A DNA stretch of 64,000 nucleotides from an uncultured SAR86 cluster bacterium (GTDB lineage Bacteria > Pseudomonadota > Gammaproteobacteria > Magnimaribacterales > D2472): the NCBI GenBank assembly GCA_902601475.1, contig CACKNK010000004.1:1-64000 (forward strand), written 5' to 3'. The first letter of the stretch is position 1; each line of letters starts with the position of its first letter. Below are positions 44,965 through 55,728 of this stretch, in pieces. The translations under genes were made by a program, and so were the position numbers. Below the pieces are notes generated by a model. It had not been told where the DNA came from, ran no database searches, and saw only the letters and a list, made by a program, of their open reading frames with translations.

Positions 44965-45957
44965 ATGTCTGATACTTACAATGCATTCGTTGTTGATGAA
45001 ATAGAAGATCAATTCAAGTCTTCCATTAAGTCATTACCTCTTCCTGAACTTCAAGATGGCTTTGTTCTCATTGATGTTCTTTATTCTTCGCTTAATTACA
45101 AAGATGCGCTTTCTGCTTCAGGCAATAAAGGAGTCACAAAATCTTATCCCTTTACTCCAGGAATTGATGCTGTTGGCAAAATCCGACAGTCAAAGGATAA
45201 CAATTTAAAGGAAGGAGATGAGGTAATTGTTACCGGGTATGACCTTGGTATGAATACCAATGGTGGTTTTGGTGAAATTATTCATGTTCCATCAGGTTGG
45301 GTTGTTCCGCTGCCTAATAATTTATCAATGGAAGAAGCTATCTCATTTGGAACAGCTGGGATTACAGCAGCTGCGAGCGTTGATGCAGTTTTATCAAAAA
45401 TTGATGCCCCAGAATTGCCAGTTGCAGTATCAGGAGCGACTGGAGGAGTTGGGTCAATAGCAGTTGGCCTTTTATCTAAATTAGGTATCGATGTAACTGC
45501 AATAACTGGCAAAGAAAATTCAAGCCAATTTCTAAAAAATCTTGGAGCAAAAAATATAATTTTAAGGGATGATTTTAGTTCCGAAAAAATAAGACCACTA
45601 GATAAAACTAAGTTCTCAGCAGGAGTAGATACAGTTGGTGGTGAAATATTAAGCAGAATTATTTCTCAAGTTGACAGACATGGAGTCATAACTTGTTGTG
45701 GAAATGTGAATTCAATCAAGCTTGAGACAACTGTTTTTCCATTCATATTAAGAGGTATTGCCTTACAAGGCATTGATTCAGCTGAATCTCCAATTTCCTA
45801 CAAAAAATATTTATGGGATAAAATTGCCTCCGAATGGCAGATAGGTTATTCAAAGTCTTCAATAAAAATAATTAAACTTAATGAATTAGCCCCTGAGATT
45901 GATAAGATACTAAATGGCAATCAACAGGGTAGAGTGGTTGTAAAACACGGAGAGTAA
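44965..45957 (+). CDS. acuI: Acryloyl-CoA reductase / YhdH-family quinone oxidoreductase
   Basis: This 330-residue zinc-free MDR enzyme has SSLNYKDALSASGNKGV, TPGIDAVGKI, GMNTNGGFGEII, the Rossmann motif SGATGGVGSIAVGLL and VDTVGGEILSRI. This pattern marks the YhdH/AcuI branch, whose members reduce acryloyl-CoA with NADPH during DMSP or 3-hydroxypropionate metabolism. It starts directly at the previous stop. A role in DMSP-derived acrylate removal is plausible for a marine bacterium, but no dmd/ddd gene is in view. Confidence 0.83.
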   Translation: MSDTYNAFVVDEIEDQFKSSIKSLPLPELQDGFVLIDVLYSSLNYKDALSASGNKGVTKSYPFTPGIDAVGKIRQSKDNNLKEGDEVIVTGYDLGMNTNGGFGEIIHVPSGWVVPLPNNLSMEEAISFGTAGITAAASVDAVLSKIDAPELPVAVSGATGGVGSIAVGLLSKLGIDVTAITGKENSSQFLKNLGAKNIILRDDFSSEKIRPLDKTKFSAGVDTVGGEILSRIISQVDRHGVITCCGNVNSIKLETTVFPFILRGIALQGIDSAESPISYKKYLWDKIASEWQIGYSKSSIKIIKLNELAPEIDKILNGNQQGRVVVKHGE

Positions 45958-45962
45958 ACGTA

Positions 45963-46103
45963 ATGTCTAACGATAAAGATAAGCTTGCTAAATATTATGA
46001 ATCTGCTGAAGCTAATCAAGACTCAAGATCTGATGCATGGGTAGCATTTATTATTATTATGGTTTTTGTGGTAACTGCAGTTTTTTGGGTTTCTGGTCAG
46101 TAG
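45963..46103 (+). CDS. 46-aa single-TM membrane protein
   Basis: The frame starts MSNDKDKLAKYYESAEA, continues NQDSRSDAWVAF and a 20-residue hydrophobic segment rich in Ile/Val/Phe, and ends WVSGQ. A charged cytoplasmic head followed by one TM suggests a small membrane subunit or regulator. It lies 5 bases after the acuI-like gene and fills the space before the convergent trxB stop at 46108, which supports it being real. I do not recognise the family. Confidence 0.6.
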   Translation: MSNDKDKLAKYYESAEANQDSRSDAWVAFIIIMVFVVTAVFWVSGQ

Positions 46104-46107
46104 TTAT

Positions 46108-47070
<963 letters not shown>

Positions 47071-47103
47071 TTAATCCATAATATAATTACTAACTATTAG
47101 CCC

Positions 47104-49470
47104 ATGGCAAAAAAACAAAACCAATCAGCGCCACTTCCAATTACCACTATTTTTTCATTTGTCTTATTGGCATTTAGTCTTTATTTCTTTGTTTCATTAG
47201 TAACTTTTAATCCAAATGATGTTTCATTAAGTACAAGTTCTTCTCAAGTAAATTCAATTGAGAACTATGGTGGTCTTTTTGGTGCTTATTTATCTGATTT
47301 TTTATTTTCCATTATTGGTGCCTCAGCTTATTTGCTCATAGCATTGATGGTTCATGAAGTTCTAAATATCCTTTTTTTTCATGAAAGATTTGCACATCAT
47401 AAGACCCTTCGCATTATCTCATCATTTATTTTAATTTTTTGTTCTTGCCTACTCTTTGAATATTTCTTATCTGGAGAAGCTTACCCTCAACTATCTGCTG
47501 GTGGGGTTCTCGGCTTTCTCGGATTAGATTTTCTTTCATCTTATCTTGGTGTTTTTGGCGCCTTAATATTTGTTGTGATCTTTGCGCTTGCAAGCCTCTC
47601 TTTTGCGCTTGCATTTTCATGGATTAATGTCTTTGATTTTATTGGCAAAAACCTAATTGCATTCTCGAAGATACTTTTACAAGCATTAAAAATGCTATCT
47701 ACATTAATCCTCACTTCTTTTAAAAATGCCTTAAGTAATTTTGTAAAAACTACCCAAAACTTGATATCAAATTTCAAATCCAGCAGATTAAAAGCTCAGG
47801 AGGAAAAGGCATCACCTAGAAAATCCTCAAAATCAATTGAACAGCAGGATGAAATTGAAAGAGTGGTTGTAGAAAAATCTCAAATCACACCTGAAAAGGA
47901 TCCAAAAAAAGAAAGTATTCCAGAAGATGTTAAGAATGAAGCTGAGCCGTTGAATACAAAAACTTCAACCACTGTCTATAAAAAAGAAAATGTAGATACT
48001 TCAATGCCTGATACATCTTTATTGGATAGAGCTCTGGATGATGGCGATTCCCTTACTAAAGATGAACTAAATCAGTTAGCTGATTTATTGGAATCAAAAC
48101 TAGATGAATTTGGTGTTGAGGCAAAGGTTGTATCAGTTTTACCAGGACCTGTTGTAACCAGATTTGAAATCCAGCCTGCTCCAGGGACAAAGGCAAGTAA
48201 GATAACTAATATTTCTCAAGATATAGCTCGTTCTCTTGCAGTAAGTAGCGTTAGAGTTGTTGAGGTAATTGAAGGTAAGTCTGTTGTGGGAATAGAGATT
48301 CCGAATACAAATAGAAAAATGGTTCGATTAAGTGAAATTCTTTCATCCAATGCCTTCAAAAATTCAACATCACCTCTTTCTCTTGCATTGGGGCATGACA
48401 TAGCAGGTAAATCAGTGGTAGTTGATTTGGCAAAAATGCCTCATCTATTGGTCGCAGGAACAACAGGTTCTGGTAAGTCTGTTGGAATCAATGCAATGCT
48501 TCTAAGTCTTTTGTTTAAATCTGATCCATCTGATGTAAGGCTAATATTAATTGATCCAAAAATGCTCGAACTTTCAGTTTATGATGGCATTCCTCACTTA
48601 TTAACGCCTGTAATCACTGACATGACTGATGCATCTAACGGTCTTCGTTGGTGTGTTGCTGAAATGGATAGAAGATATAAGTTAATGTCAGAAATGGGCG
48701 TACGTAACTTAAGTGGATTTAATAAAAAAGTTGCTGAAGCAAAAATTGATGGCAAACCATTATTTGATCCACTTATAGAGGATGAGGAAACCGAATTAGA
48801 GGAACTCCCATCTATTGTTGTAGTTGTGGACGAGTTTGCTGACATGATGATGTTGGTTGGCAAAAAGGTTGAACATCTTATTGCAAGAATTGCGCAAAAA
48901 GCTAGAGCTGCTGGTATTCATCTTATCCTAGCAACACAACGTCCGTCTGTTGATGTAATTACAGGTCTAATTAAAGCAAACATTCCTACTAGAATTGGAT
49001 TCCAAGTTTCTTCGAAGATTGATTCAAGAACAATTTTAGATCAGGGCGGGGCAGATCAATTACTAGGTTATGGAGATATGCTTTATTTGCCTGCAGGCCA
49101 GGGAGTCCCGGTAAGAGTTCACGGAGCGTTTGTTGGAGACGATGAAGTTCATCGCGTAGTTAATGACTGGAAGGAAAGAGCAGAACCTGATTATCTAGAA
49201 GAAATTACATCTGAGCTGCAGGAAACGGGACCCATACCTGGATGGTCAAATGAATCATCTGGTTCAGATTCAGATGAAAGCGATGAACTTTATGATGAAG
49301 CTGTTAATTTTGTACTTGAATCAAGGAGGGCCTCCATTTCATCGGTGCAAAGGAAGCTAAGAATAGGTTACAACAGAGCCGCACGTTTAATCGAGGCTAT
49401 GGAAGCTGCAGGACTTGTCTCTGAAATGAATACCAATGGGACGAGAGAAGTATTAGTTCCAAAGAGATAG
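47104..49470 (+). CDS. ftsK: DNA translocase FtsK
   Basis: This 788-residue protein has four to five N-terminal TM segments (about 15-175), a charged linker (about 205-310), the alpha/beta motor with Walker [11 protein letters not shown] (about 452-460), Walker [35 protein letters not shown] and a C-terminal gamma winged-helix (about 725-788, [24 protein letters not shown]) that reads KOPS. It pumps chromosome ends at the division septum and activates XerCD. The linker is much shorter than in E. coli (1329 residues), as in streamlined marine genomes. Confidence 0.96.
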   Translation: MAKKQNQSAPLPITTIFSFVLLAFSLYFFVSLVTFNPNDVSLSTSSSQVNSIENYGGLFGAYLSDFLFSIIGASAYLLIALMVHEVLNILFFHERFAHHKTLRIISSFILIFCSCLLFEYFLSGEAYPQLSAGGVLGFLGLDFLSSYLGVFGALIFVVIFALASLSFALAFSWINVFDFIGKNLIAFSKILLQALKMLSTLILTSFKNALSNFVKTTQNLISNFKSSRLKAQEEKASPRKSSKSIEQQDEIERVVVEKSQITPEKDPKKESIPEDVKNEAEPLNTKTSTTVYKKENVDTSMPDTSLLDRALDDGDSLTKDELNQLADLLESKLDEFGVEAKVVSVLPGPVVTRFEIQPAPGTKASKITNISQDIARSLAVSSVRVVEVIEGKSVVGIEIPNTNRKMVRLSEILSSNAFKNSTSPLSLALGHDIAGKSVVVDLAKMPHLLVAGTTGSGKSVGINAMLLSLLFKSDPSDVRLILIDPKMLELSVYDGIPHLLTPVITDMTDASNGLRWCVAEMDRRYKLMSEMGVRNLSGFNKKVAEAKIDGKPLFDPLIEDEETELEELPSIVVVVDEFADMMMLVGKKVEHLIARIAQKARAAGIHLILATQRPSVDVITGLIKANIPTRIGFQVSSKIDSRTILDQGGADQLLGYGDMLYLPAGQGVPVRVHGAFVGDDEVHRVVNDWKERAEPDYLEEITSELQETGPIPGWSNESSGSDSDESDELYDEAVNFVLESRRASISSVQRKLRIGYNRAARLIEAMEAAGLVSEMNTNGTREVLVPKR

Positions 49471-49472
49471 AA

Positions 49473-49964
49473 ATGAGAACCTATCTAATTCTGTTTTTAT
49501 TATTCTCTTTAAATATTAACGCGGACGAATTAGATGTTTTCTTTGAGGCTCTAAATAAAGATTACCTTTTTAACGAAATAGTTTATGAAAATGAATTAGC
49601 TATTCAAAAATCGAATGGAGAAATAATTAAGAAAAAGAATAAATTTGAGGTACATATCAAACAGCCTTTTGAAGAATCCTATTATGTATCAGAAACAGAA
49701 ATTGATCATATTGATCATGATCTCAATCAAAAACAAACCATTCCTATGGAGGCAATTAATAGCCCTTTAATAAAAGCATTCTTAAGTCCAACAAAGGCAT
49801 ATCTTAATAAGTTAGATATCGAAATTATTGATAATTTATATCTGCTTTCCGCTGAAACTCAAGCAATTGAATTTTTAACTAAAGGCAATCAAATAAAAAA
49901 AATAATTTTCTTAGACAACTTAGGCTACCGACACGAAATAACTTTGGCACTTAAACATGGCTAA
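49473..49964 (+). CDS. lolA: Outer-membrane lipoprotein carrier LolA-like
   Basis: This 163-residue periplasmic protein has a signal peptide (about 1-17, ending NINA) and a beta-rich half-barrel-like fold (NKFEVHIKQPFEESYYVSE, DNLYLLSAETQAIEFL). Motif conservation is weak and the protein is shorter than E. coli LolA (about 200). The call depends on position between ftsK and crcB-serS, the conserved place of lolA. It would carry lipoproteins from LolCDE to LolB. Confidence 0.72.
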   Translation: MRTYLILFLLFSLNINADELDVFFEALNKDYLFNEIVYENELAIQKSNGEIIKKKNKFEVHIKQPFEESYYVSETEIDHIDHDLNQKQTIPMEAINSPLIKAFLSPTKAYLNKLDIEIIDNLYLLSAETQAIEFLTKGNQIKKIIFLDNLGYRHEITLALKHG

Positions 49965-50319
49965 TTATTTATTAATTGCGTTGGGAGGTGCTTTAGGGTC
50001 TTTATTAAGATACTTAGTGGGTATTCGGATACAACCCTCTGAATCATTCTTTCCCGTTAATATCTTATTAATAAATATATTAGGATGTTTTTTAATTGGC
50101 ATGGTTTTGGCATTGGTTGATGCTAAATCACAACTCTTCCTTTTTCTTACAATTGGGATATTGGGTTCTTTTACGACTATGTCAGCTTTTTCAGCTCAAG
50201 CATTGGATTTATTGTTAGATGAAAAGTACTTACTTGCGACTTCATATGTATTTTTAACTTTACTTTCATGTATCATTTCGACTGTTATTGCATATTATTT
50301 ATTTAAAGCGTTAGCATGA
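49957..50319 (+). CDS. crcB: Fluoride ion channel CrcB/Fluc
   Basis: This 120-residue four-TM protein has GGALGSLLRYLVG, FPVNILLINILGCFLIGM and GILGSFTTMSAFSAQ, the Fluc signatures including the conserved Asn and the central GxxTTxS motif. Fluc dimers export fluoride. It overlaps lolA by 8 bases and serS by 4 bases. No fluoride riboswitch could fit in the overlaps, so expression is tied to the operon. Confidence 0.92.
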   Translation: MANYLLIALGGALGSLLRYLVGIRIQPSESFFPVNILLINILGCFLIGMVLALVDAKSQLFLFLTIGILGSFTTMSAFSAQALDLLLDEKYLLATSYVFLTLLSCIISTVIAYYLFKALA

Positions 50320-51563
50320 TTGATCCTAAGATTCTCAAAGAAAATATACAAAGTTGCAAAGATAATTTAGCCAAAAGAGGTTATAGCCTCGATGATGAAA
50401 AATTTTTATCACTAGAGAACCAGCGCAAAGATCTTCAAACAAGAGTTGAAGATCTACAATCCCAAAAAAATAAACTCTCAAAAAATTTTGGAGAATTAAA
50501 AAAATCTGGCCAATCAACAGACGTACTTGCTTTAGAACTTGAAGAAATTAAGTCGCAAACGACTGATCTAGAAAAAACTCTCTCAGCACTGCAAATTGAG
50601 ATCTCATTTTTTTTAATGGATATACCTAATCTGATTTCAGAGGATACCCCAACTGGAACAAGTGAAGACGACAATAAATTAATTGAAGAATATTTAAAAC
50701 CGCAAGTACTTAAATCGGATTCTCATTTAGACATTACAGATCAAATAAGCCTAGAGCTTGGAAATAAATTAAGCGGATCTCGATTTTCAGTTCTAAAAGG
50801 CAATGTGGCTAAACTTCATCGATCTCTTTGCACCTATATGATTAATCAAGCAATTAATAATGGTTATGAGGAAACTTACGTACCTTATATTGTTAATTAT
50901 GATGCCTTAGAGGGTACAGGACAGCTTCCTAAGTTTGAAGAGGATCTTTTTAAGTTATCCAATGATCAATACTTAATACCAACAGCAGAGGTCCCACTTA
51001 CGAACTTATTTCGAGATCAGATAGTTGATCAAGATCTACTTCCAATAAAGCTAACTGCGCACACGCCATGCTTTAGATCCGAAGCGGGAAGTTATGGTAA
51101 AGATACAAATGGACTTATAAGACTTCATCAATTTGATAAGGTTGAAATTGTACAAATTGTTAAACCTCAAGATTCTGACAAAGCACTTGGAGAGATAACA
51201 TCCCATGCGAAATCTGTTTTAGAGAAACTTGAGCTGCCATATAGAGTCGTCCAGCTTTGCTCTGGAGATGTAGGATTTTCAGCTAGCAAAACTTTTGATA
51301 TAGAGGTCTGGATGCCTAGTCAAGAAAAATATAGAGAGATCTCATCATGCTCTAATTTTTCAGACTTTCAAGCCAGAAGATCAAAGATTAGATTTAAAGA
51401 AAACGGAAAGAATCACTTTGTGCATACCTTAAATGGTTCAGCCTTGGCAGTTGGTAGGACTTTGATAGCTGTAATTGAAAATAATTTTAATAAAAAATTA
51501 AAGTTAATTAATATTCCAAAAGAGCTTCAAAACCTTATGGATGCTGACATTATAGAGTTGTAA
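50316..51563 (+). CDS. serS: Serine-tRNA ligase
   Basis: This 415-residue class II synthetase has an N-terminal coiled-coil arm (about 25-110), motif 1 region, motif 2 CFRSEAGSYGKDTNGLIRLHQFDKVE and motif 3 NGSALAVGRTLIAVIEN. It charges tRNA-Ser (and tRNA-Sec if present). Length is typical. The ATGA overlap with crcB sets the start. Confidence 0.97.
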   Translation: MIDPKILKENIQSCKDNLAKRGYSLDDEKFLSLENQRKDLQTRVEDLQSQKNKLSKNFGELKKSGQSTDVLALELEEIKSQTTDLEKTLSALQIEISFFLMDIPNLISEDTPTGTSEDDNKLIEEYLKPQVLKSDSHLDITDQISLELGNKLSGSRFSVLKGNVAKLHRSLCTYMINQAINNGYEETYVPYIVNYDALEGTGQLPKFEEDLFKLSNDQYLIPTAEVPLTNLFRDQIVDQDLLPIKLTAHTPCFRSEAGSYGKDTNGLIRLHQFDKVEIVQIVKPQDSDKALGEITSHAKSVLEKLELPYRVVQLCSGDVGFSASKTFDIEVWMPSQEKYREISSCSNFSDFQARRSKIRFKENGKNHFVHTLNGSALAVGRTLIAVIENNFNKKLKLINIPKELQNLMDADIIEL

Positions 51564-51578
51564 AAATTAACCTAATTT

Positions 51579-51625
51579 TTGTCACTAAAAAGTCACTTTA
51601 ATTCACTAAAAAAAAGTTCTACAAT
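51579..51625 (+). promoter_or_regulatory. Pho-box-like direct repeats with -10 element before the Oar-type receptor
   Basis: TTGTCAC (51579-51585) and AAGTCAC (51590-51596) stand exactly 11 bases apart, the period of Pho-box half-sites (7-mer plus 4-base spacer). A third, weaker TTCAC follows at 51602-51606. A -10-like TACAAT lies at 51620-51625, about 13 bases downstream, where a PhoB-activated promoter would place it, and there is no good -35. The spacing GTCAC...TTCAC (21 bases) repeats that at 3203-3228. PhoB control is inferred. Confidence 0.45.
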
Positions 51626-51658
51626 TGATATCGACACAAATTTCAAGAGGGGTCATTC

Positions 51659-54600
51659 ATGAATTATATAAAGGGATTATTTTTATCAATTCTCTTAATT
51701 TCTGTTCCAGCTTTTGCAGAGGTTGAAACTACTTCTTCCATTCGGGGTACAGTTAATGTTGCAGGTGCAGCAGTTGAGATTACTAATCAATCAACAGGTC
51801 AAACAAAGTCTGTTACTGCTGGTACCACTGGAAACTTTTCAGCTTCCTTCTTAAAAGTTGGTGGTCCTTACTCTGTAAGTGCATCAGCTCCAGGCTATGC
51901 AAGAGAATCAGTAGATGGGTTGTTCTTAGTACTTAATGAGACAACCAATATAAGTATTACTCTTGTATCAACAGCTGATGTTGAAGAGGTTGTTACTACA
52001 GCTACTAGAGCTGGTTCAATCAAGGTGGGAACAGGTACGTTACTAGATAGAACTGCTATGGATGGCGTTCCAACAATCAACAGATCGGTTGCTGACTTTG
52101 CAAAATTAGACCCAAGGGTATCTATTAATACAGGCTCATCAAGAAATGCAGAAATATCTGTAATGGGTGCAAACAATAGGTACAACGACTTCTCAATTGA
52201 CGGTGTTAGTTTTAATGACCCATTTGGTCTTAACGCTAATGGTTTCGGTTCAATGAGAAACCCAATCAGTTTAGACTTTGTTGATCAAATATCAGTAGAC
52301 GTTACTCCATTTGATGTATCTCGTGGTAACAATACTGGTGGATCAATTGCTGTGGTAACAAAATCCGGTACCAATGAGTTCAAAGGGACTTACTACACTA
52401 CTGAACGTGATGAAAGCAACATCGGTGATTACAACGGTCTTGATTTTGCAACATTCAGTGAAGAGATTACATCCGTAACACTATCGGGTCCAATCATCCA
52501 AGATAAGCTATTTTTCTTTGTTGGGTATGAGGAGCTCGAAGCTTCATCTCCTGTACTTTACGGAACAAAAGGCAGTGGAGCTCCCAATGAAGCTGAAACA
52601 GTCACAGCTGCAATTGGACAACAAATCAAAGATATTGCCATGAATACTTATGGTTATGATCCTGGTGCACTTGATAATGTATCTTTTCCTGAAACTCATG
52701 AAGAATACACTGTAAAAATTGACTATTACATCAATGATTTTCATCGTGCAGTGTTAAACGTTTCACATTCAGAGGATTACTTCCCTAGAAAATACAATCG
52801 AGGTAATACTGTGTTTAGTAACAACTACTATGCTAAACCTCCTGAAATTGATCGTGAATCAATAACAATTTTCAGTGACTGGAGTGATCGCTTAAGAACA
52901 AAAATTAAATTCACTTCATATGAAATGTATGAAGATGATTCCTCCATTGGTGATCCTTTCTTCCCTGAAGCAAGAATTCGTGTAGGTGGGGACCAAGTTT
53001 ATCTTGGTGGTGACAGATACAGAGGTGCGAACCTTATCAACACTACATCTGACTACTTCACCTTTAAACTTGACTATGACTTAGGCGACCACATTATTAC
53101 TGCTGGTGTTGAGACTGAAGAAGCTGATATTTATAACTTGTTCATTGCAAGATATAACGGTGAGATTCATTTTGATTCTATTGACGATTTTGCAAACGGT
53201 ACATGGTCTTACTTAAGATTCCACACTCCTATTAGCGGTAATGCAAATGTTTCTGATGCTGCTGCTGCTTTTGAAGTAGAAAAGACTACTATGTATCTGC
53301 AAGATAAGTGGTATGTCAACGATGACTTAACTATTATTTATGGTGTCAGGTACGATCAACGTGAAACACCAACTGAAGCCAGACTTAATCCAAACTTCTT
53401 GGCTCGAAACGGTGTTCCTAATAATGCTAAATTTGACTTTGATCTTGTTCAACCTAGATTCTCATTCAATATGAACGTAACTGATGAAGTTTCAGGGATG
53501 TTTGATGGAATGTTCGATTATGTTGTAGATGCAACACTTCGTGGCGGACACGGATTATTCATGGGAAGAATTCCTAATGTTTGGTACGGTAACCAGTATT
53601 CAAGATCTGGTGGCGCAACTGATTACAATAGATTCAGAAGTTTTTCTGATACCATTGGAACTATGCCTGCCGCTTCCGTGGCAGATCCAAGATTCTTCTG
53701 GCTTGGACCAACAAGTAATTACCAGGTAAGAGGAGCTTACTTTGGTGATGCTCAAGGTACAGACCCAGATTTTGAGGCTCCTTCTTCTTGGAGATCAAAT
53801 CTTGCCCTTGATTTAGTAACAGCCAATGGCTATGAAATTACCTTTGAATATAACCTTGATGATGTTAATGAGGGTGTCTTCTATAAAGATTTAGGTCTAG
53901 AGAGAACCGGTCAATTGGCTGATGGAAGAGGCGTCTATGACACTTCAGGTGACTACTGGCTAACTAATGCTAGTGGTGGTGGTGCTGAAGCCTTTACGTG
54001 GTCTGTAACTAAAGACTTTAATGGTTTAAAAGCATTACTTGCCTATAGTACTGTTGATGCTGAAGATATTTATCCATTAACATCAACTCAGGCTGAATCT
54101 ACATATGGTTATACTCAAAGATTTGATGGAGAGAATCTCTCACCAAGGCCTTCAAGCTTTATGATCGATGAGAAGTGGATCTTCTCACTTGATTATACTG
54201 CTAAGCTGATCGGTGAAAATGATACAAGATTCTCACTTGTATACATTTCAAAATCTGGTGAAAACTTTAGTGTTACTTATGATACAGGATACAATTCTGT
54301 TGGTGGTGCAAGTTATGGTGGATATGATCTTGCTTACATTCCAACCGGTGCAGCTGACCCAAAAGTTAACTTTGCATCTGCTGGAGTTGCTGCGTCTGTA
54401 ATGGAACACATCAACAACACTGGACTAAGAAACTACAAAGGTACTTATGCACCAAGAAATGCTTTCCAAGGTCCTGATTATAGAAGGGTAGACTTAAGGA
54501 TCACTCAAGATATCAATGTATGGAATGATCATAAATTAATTGTCTATCTTGATGTTCTTAACCTATTGAATCTATTAGATGATGATAAAGGAATAGTAGA

Positions 54601-54763
54601 AGAGTACTCTTACAATAACAGCAGACAAATACTAGTAAATGGTGTTGATGCTGAAGGAAGAGTTAATATTACAGGAGTTGATCCTGATGATAGCTTAAGC
54701 GTTGTTAACTTTAATGGCCAATCTGTATGGCAAGTTAACTTAGGCTTTAAATACTCTTTCTAA
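51659..54763 (+). CDS. Oar-type TonB-dependent receptor with carboxypeptidase-regulatory-like domain
   Basis: This 1034-residue outer-membrane protein has a signal peptide (1-20, ending PAFA), an N-terminal CarboxypepD_reg-like beta-sandwich (about 25-105, SIRGTVNVAGAAVEIT), a plug (about 115-235, with VMGANNRYNDFSIDGV and VVTKSGTNEFKG) and a long barrel ending QVNLGFKYSF. This layout matches Oar/OmpA-related receptors. The ligand is unknown; oligopeptide or polymer import is common in this group. GAGGGG lies before the ATG. It stands alone between a Pho-box-like promoter and a strong terminator. Confidence 0.88.
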   Translation: MNYIKGLFLSILLISVPAFAEVETTSSIRGTVNVAGAAVEITNQSTGQTKSVTAGTTGNFSASFLKVGGPYSVSASAPGYARESVDGLFLVLNETTNISITLVSTADVEEVVTTATRAGSIKVGTGTLLDRTAMDGVPTINRSVADFAKLDPRVSINTGSSRNAEISVMGANNRYNDFSIDGVSFNDPFGLNANGFGSMRNPISLDFVDQISVDVTPFDVSRGNNTGGSIAVVTKSGTNEFKGTYYTTERDESNIGDYNGLDFATFSEEITSVTLSGPIIQDKLFFFVGYEELEASSPVLYGTKGSGAPNEAETVTAAIGQQIKDIAMNTYGYDPGALDNVSFPETHEEYTVKIDYYINDFHRAVLNVSHSEDYFPRKYNRGNTVFSNNYYAKPPEIDRESITIFSDWSDRLRTKIKFTSYEMYEDDSSIGDPFFPEARIRVGGDQVYLGGDRYRGANLINTTSDYFTFKLDYDLGDHIITAGVETEEADIYNLFIARYNGEIHFDSIDDFANGTWSYLRFHTPISGNANVSDAAAAFEVEKTTMYLQDKWYVNDDLTIIYGVRYDQRETPTEARLNPNFLARNGVPNNAKFDFDLVQPRFSFNMNVTDEVSGMFDGMFDYVVDATLRGGHGLFMGRIPNVWYGNQYSRSGGATDYNRFRSFSDTIGTMPAASVADPRFFWLGPTSNYQVRGAYFGDAQGTDPDFEAPSSWRSNLALDLVTANGYEITFEYNLDDVNEGVFYKDLGLERTGQLADGRGVYDTSGDYWLTNASGGGAEAFTWSVTKDFNGLKALLAYSTVDAEDIYPLTSTQAESTYGYTQRFDGENLSPRPSSFMIDEKWIFSLDYTAKLIGENDTRFSLVYISKSGENFSVTYDTGYNSVGGASYGGYDLAYIPTGAADPKVNFASAGVAASVMEHINNTGLRNYKGTYAPRNAFQGPDYRRVDLRITQDINVWNDHKLIVYLDVLNLLNLLDDDKGIVEEYSYNNSRQILVNGVDAEGRVNITGVDPDDSLSVVNFNGQSVWQVNLGFKYSF

Positions 54764-54780
54764 TATTTTATAGAGTTATT

Positions 54781-54807
54781 AAGGGCGGTTTATCCGCCCT
54801 TTTTTTT
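54781..54807 (+). terminator. Rho-independent terminator after the Oar-type receptor
   Basis: 8-bp stem AAGGGCGG / CCGCCCTT (54781-54788 and 54794-54801) with loop TTTAT, followed by a T run to 54807. It lies 17 bases after the receptor stop and just before the oxygenase start at 54821. The core gggcggtttatccgccc is identical to that of the minus-strand terminator at 41813-41840. Confidence 0.93.
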
Positions 54808-54820
54808 GTTAAAATGAACT

Positions 54821-55726
54821 ATGTCTAGGGATCTAATACCTGAATTATCATATGAAAAGATTGCAGCATTTGATCCTGCAACCCTTTCAATATTATCTGA
54901 TGCACTTGAAAATCATGGTTTTTTTACCGTAACAAATCATGGCATCAATGATAATTTGCTTGATGCTAGTTATGATTTAGCAAAGAAGTTTTTTGATCTA
55001 GATGAATCTATAAAAGCCAATTATTCTAGACCTGAGCATGGTGGTGCTAGGGGTTATACACCTTTTGGTAAAGAAACAGCATTAGGTGAAAAAGTACCGG
55101 ATCTCAAGGAGTTCTGGCATCATGGGCCTAAAGTGGACAACACATATGATGATCGAATAAAAGGCAATATATCCGTTGAGGAGATAGATGAATTTAGCTC
55201 TCATTTTGATACCTTATTTACATCTCTTAACAATGTTGGTATCGGTGTTTTATCAGCTATAGCTAAAGTACTGGATTTAAATGAAGATTTTTTTAATGAC
55301 TGGGTAGTAAAAGGAAATTCTGTATTAAGATTAATTCATTACCCTCCCGTAAATGACTCATCAAATCTACAAAGGGCAAGAGCTCATGAAGATATTAATC
55401 TAATCACTCTTCTGGTTGGAGCAGAAGAATCTGGACTAGAGGTCCTGTCTAAGAGTAGTGAATGGATTCCTATTGAGAGTAGAAGTAAATCAATAGTTTG
55501 TAATATCGGTGATATGATGCAATTAGTAACACGTGGAAGACTAAAAAGCACAACTCACAGAGTTGTTGAATACGGTAAAGGTGAGCCAAAATCAAGATAC
55601 AGCATGCCATTTTTTCTTCATCCTTCTCCAGAGATTATATTGAAATCCATTGTGGATGATAGTGAGGGGTCAGTCTCGGCACATGATTTTTTAGAGGAAA
55701 GAATAAGAGCAATTAAATTATATTAA
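54821..55726 (+). CDS. 2-oxoglutarate/Fe(II) oxygenase, isopenicillin N synthase-like
   Basis: This 301-residue enzyme has the DIOX_N part (HGFFTVTNHGI, ARGYTPFGKE, FWHHGP) and the jelly-roll core with iron ligands H189-x-D191 in AHEDINLITLL and H246 in STTHRVV, plus R in SRYSMPFFLHPSP for 2-oxoglutarate. The bacterial relatives oxidise diverse small molecules, so the substrate is unknown. The following nucleoside transporter begins 3 bases later, so a nucleoside- or base-related substrate is possible (inference). Confidence 0.9.
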   Translation: MSRDLIPELSYEKIAAFDPATLSILSDALENHGFFTVTNHGINDNLLDASYDLAKKFFDLDESIKANYSRPEHGGARGYTPFGKETALGEKVPDLKEFWHHGPKVDNTYDDRIKGNISVEEIDEFSSHFDTLFTSLNNVGIGVLSAIAKVLDLNEDFFNDWVVKGNSVLRLIHYPPVNDSSNLQRARAHEDINLITLLVGAEESGLEVLSKSSEWIPIESRSKSIVCNIGDMMQLVTRGRLKSTTHRVVEYGKGEPKSRYSMPFFLHPSPEIILKSIVDDSEGSVSAHDFLEERIRAIKLY

Positions 55727-55728
55727 TC

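Noticed and set aside
47082-47087. TATAAT before ftsK as a promoter
   Set aside because: A perfect -10 hexamer but without a credible -35; plausible yet not distinguishable from base composition, so not listed as a feature.
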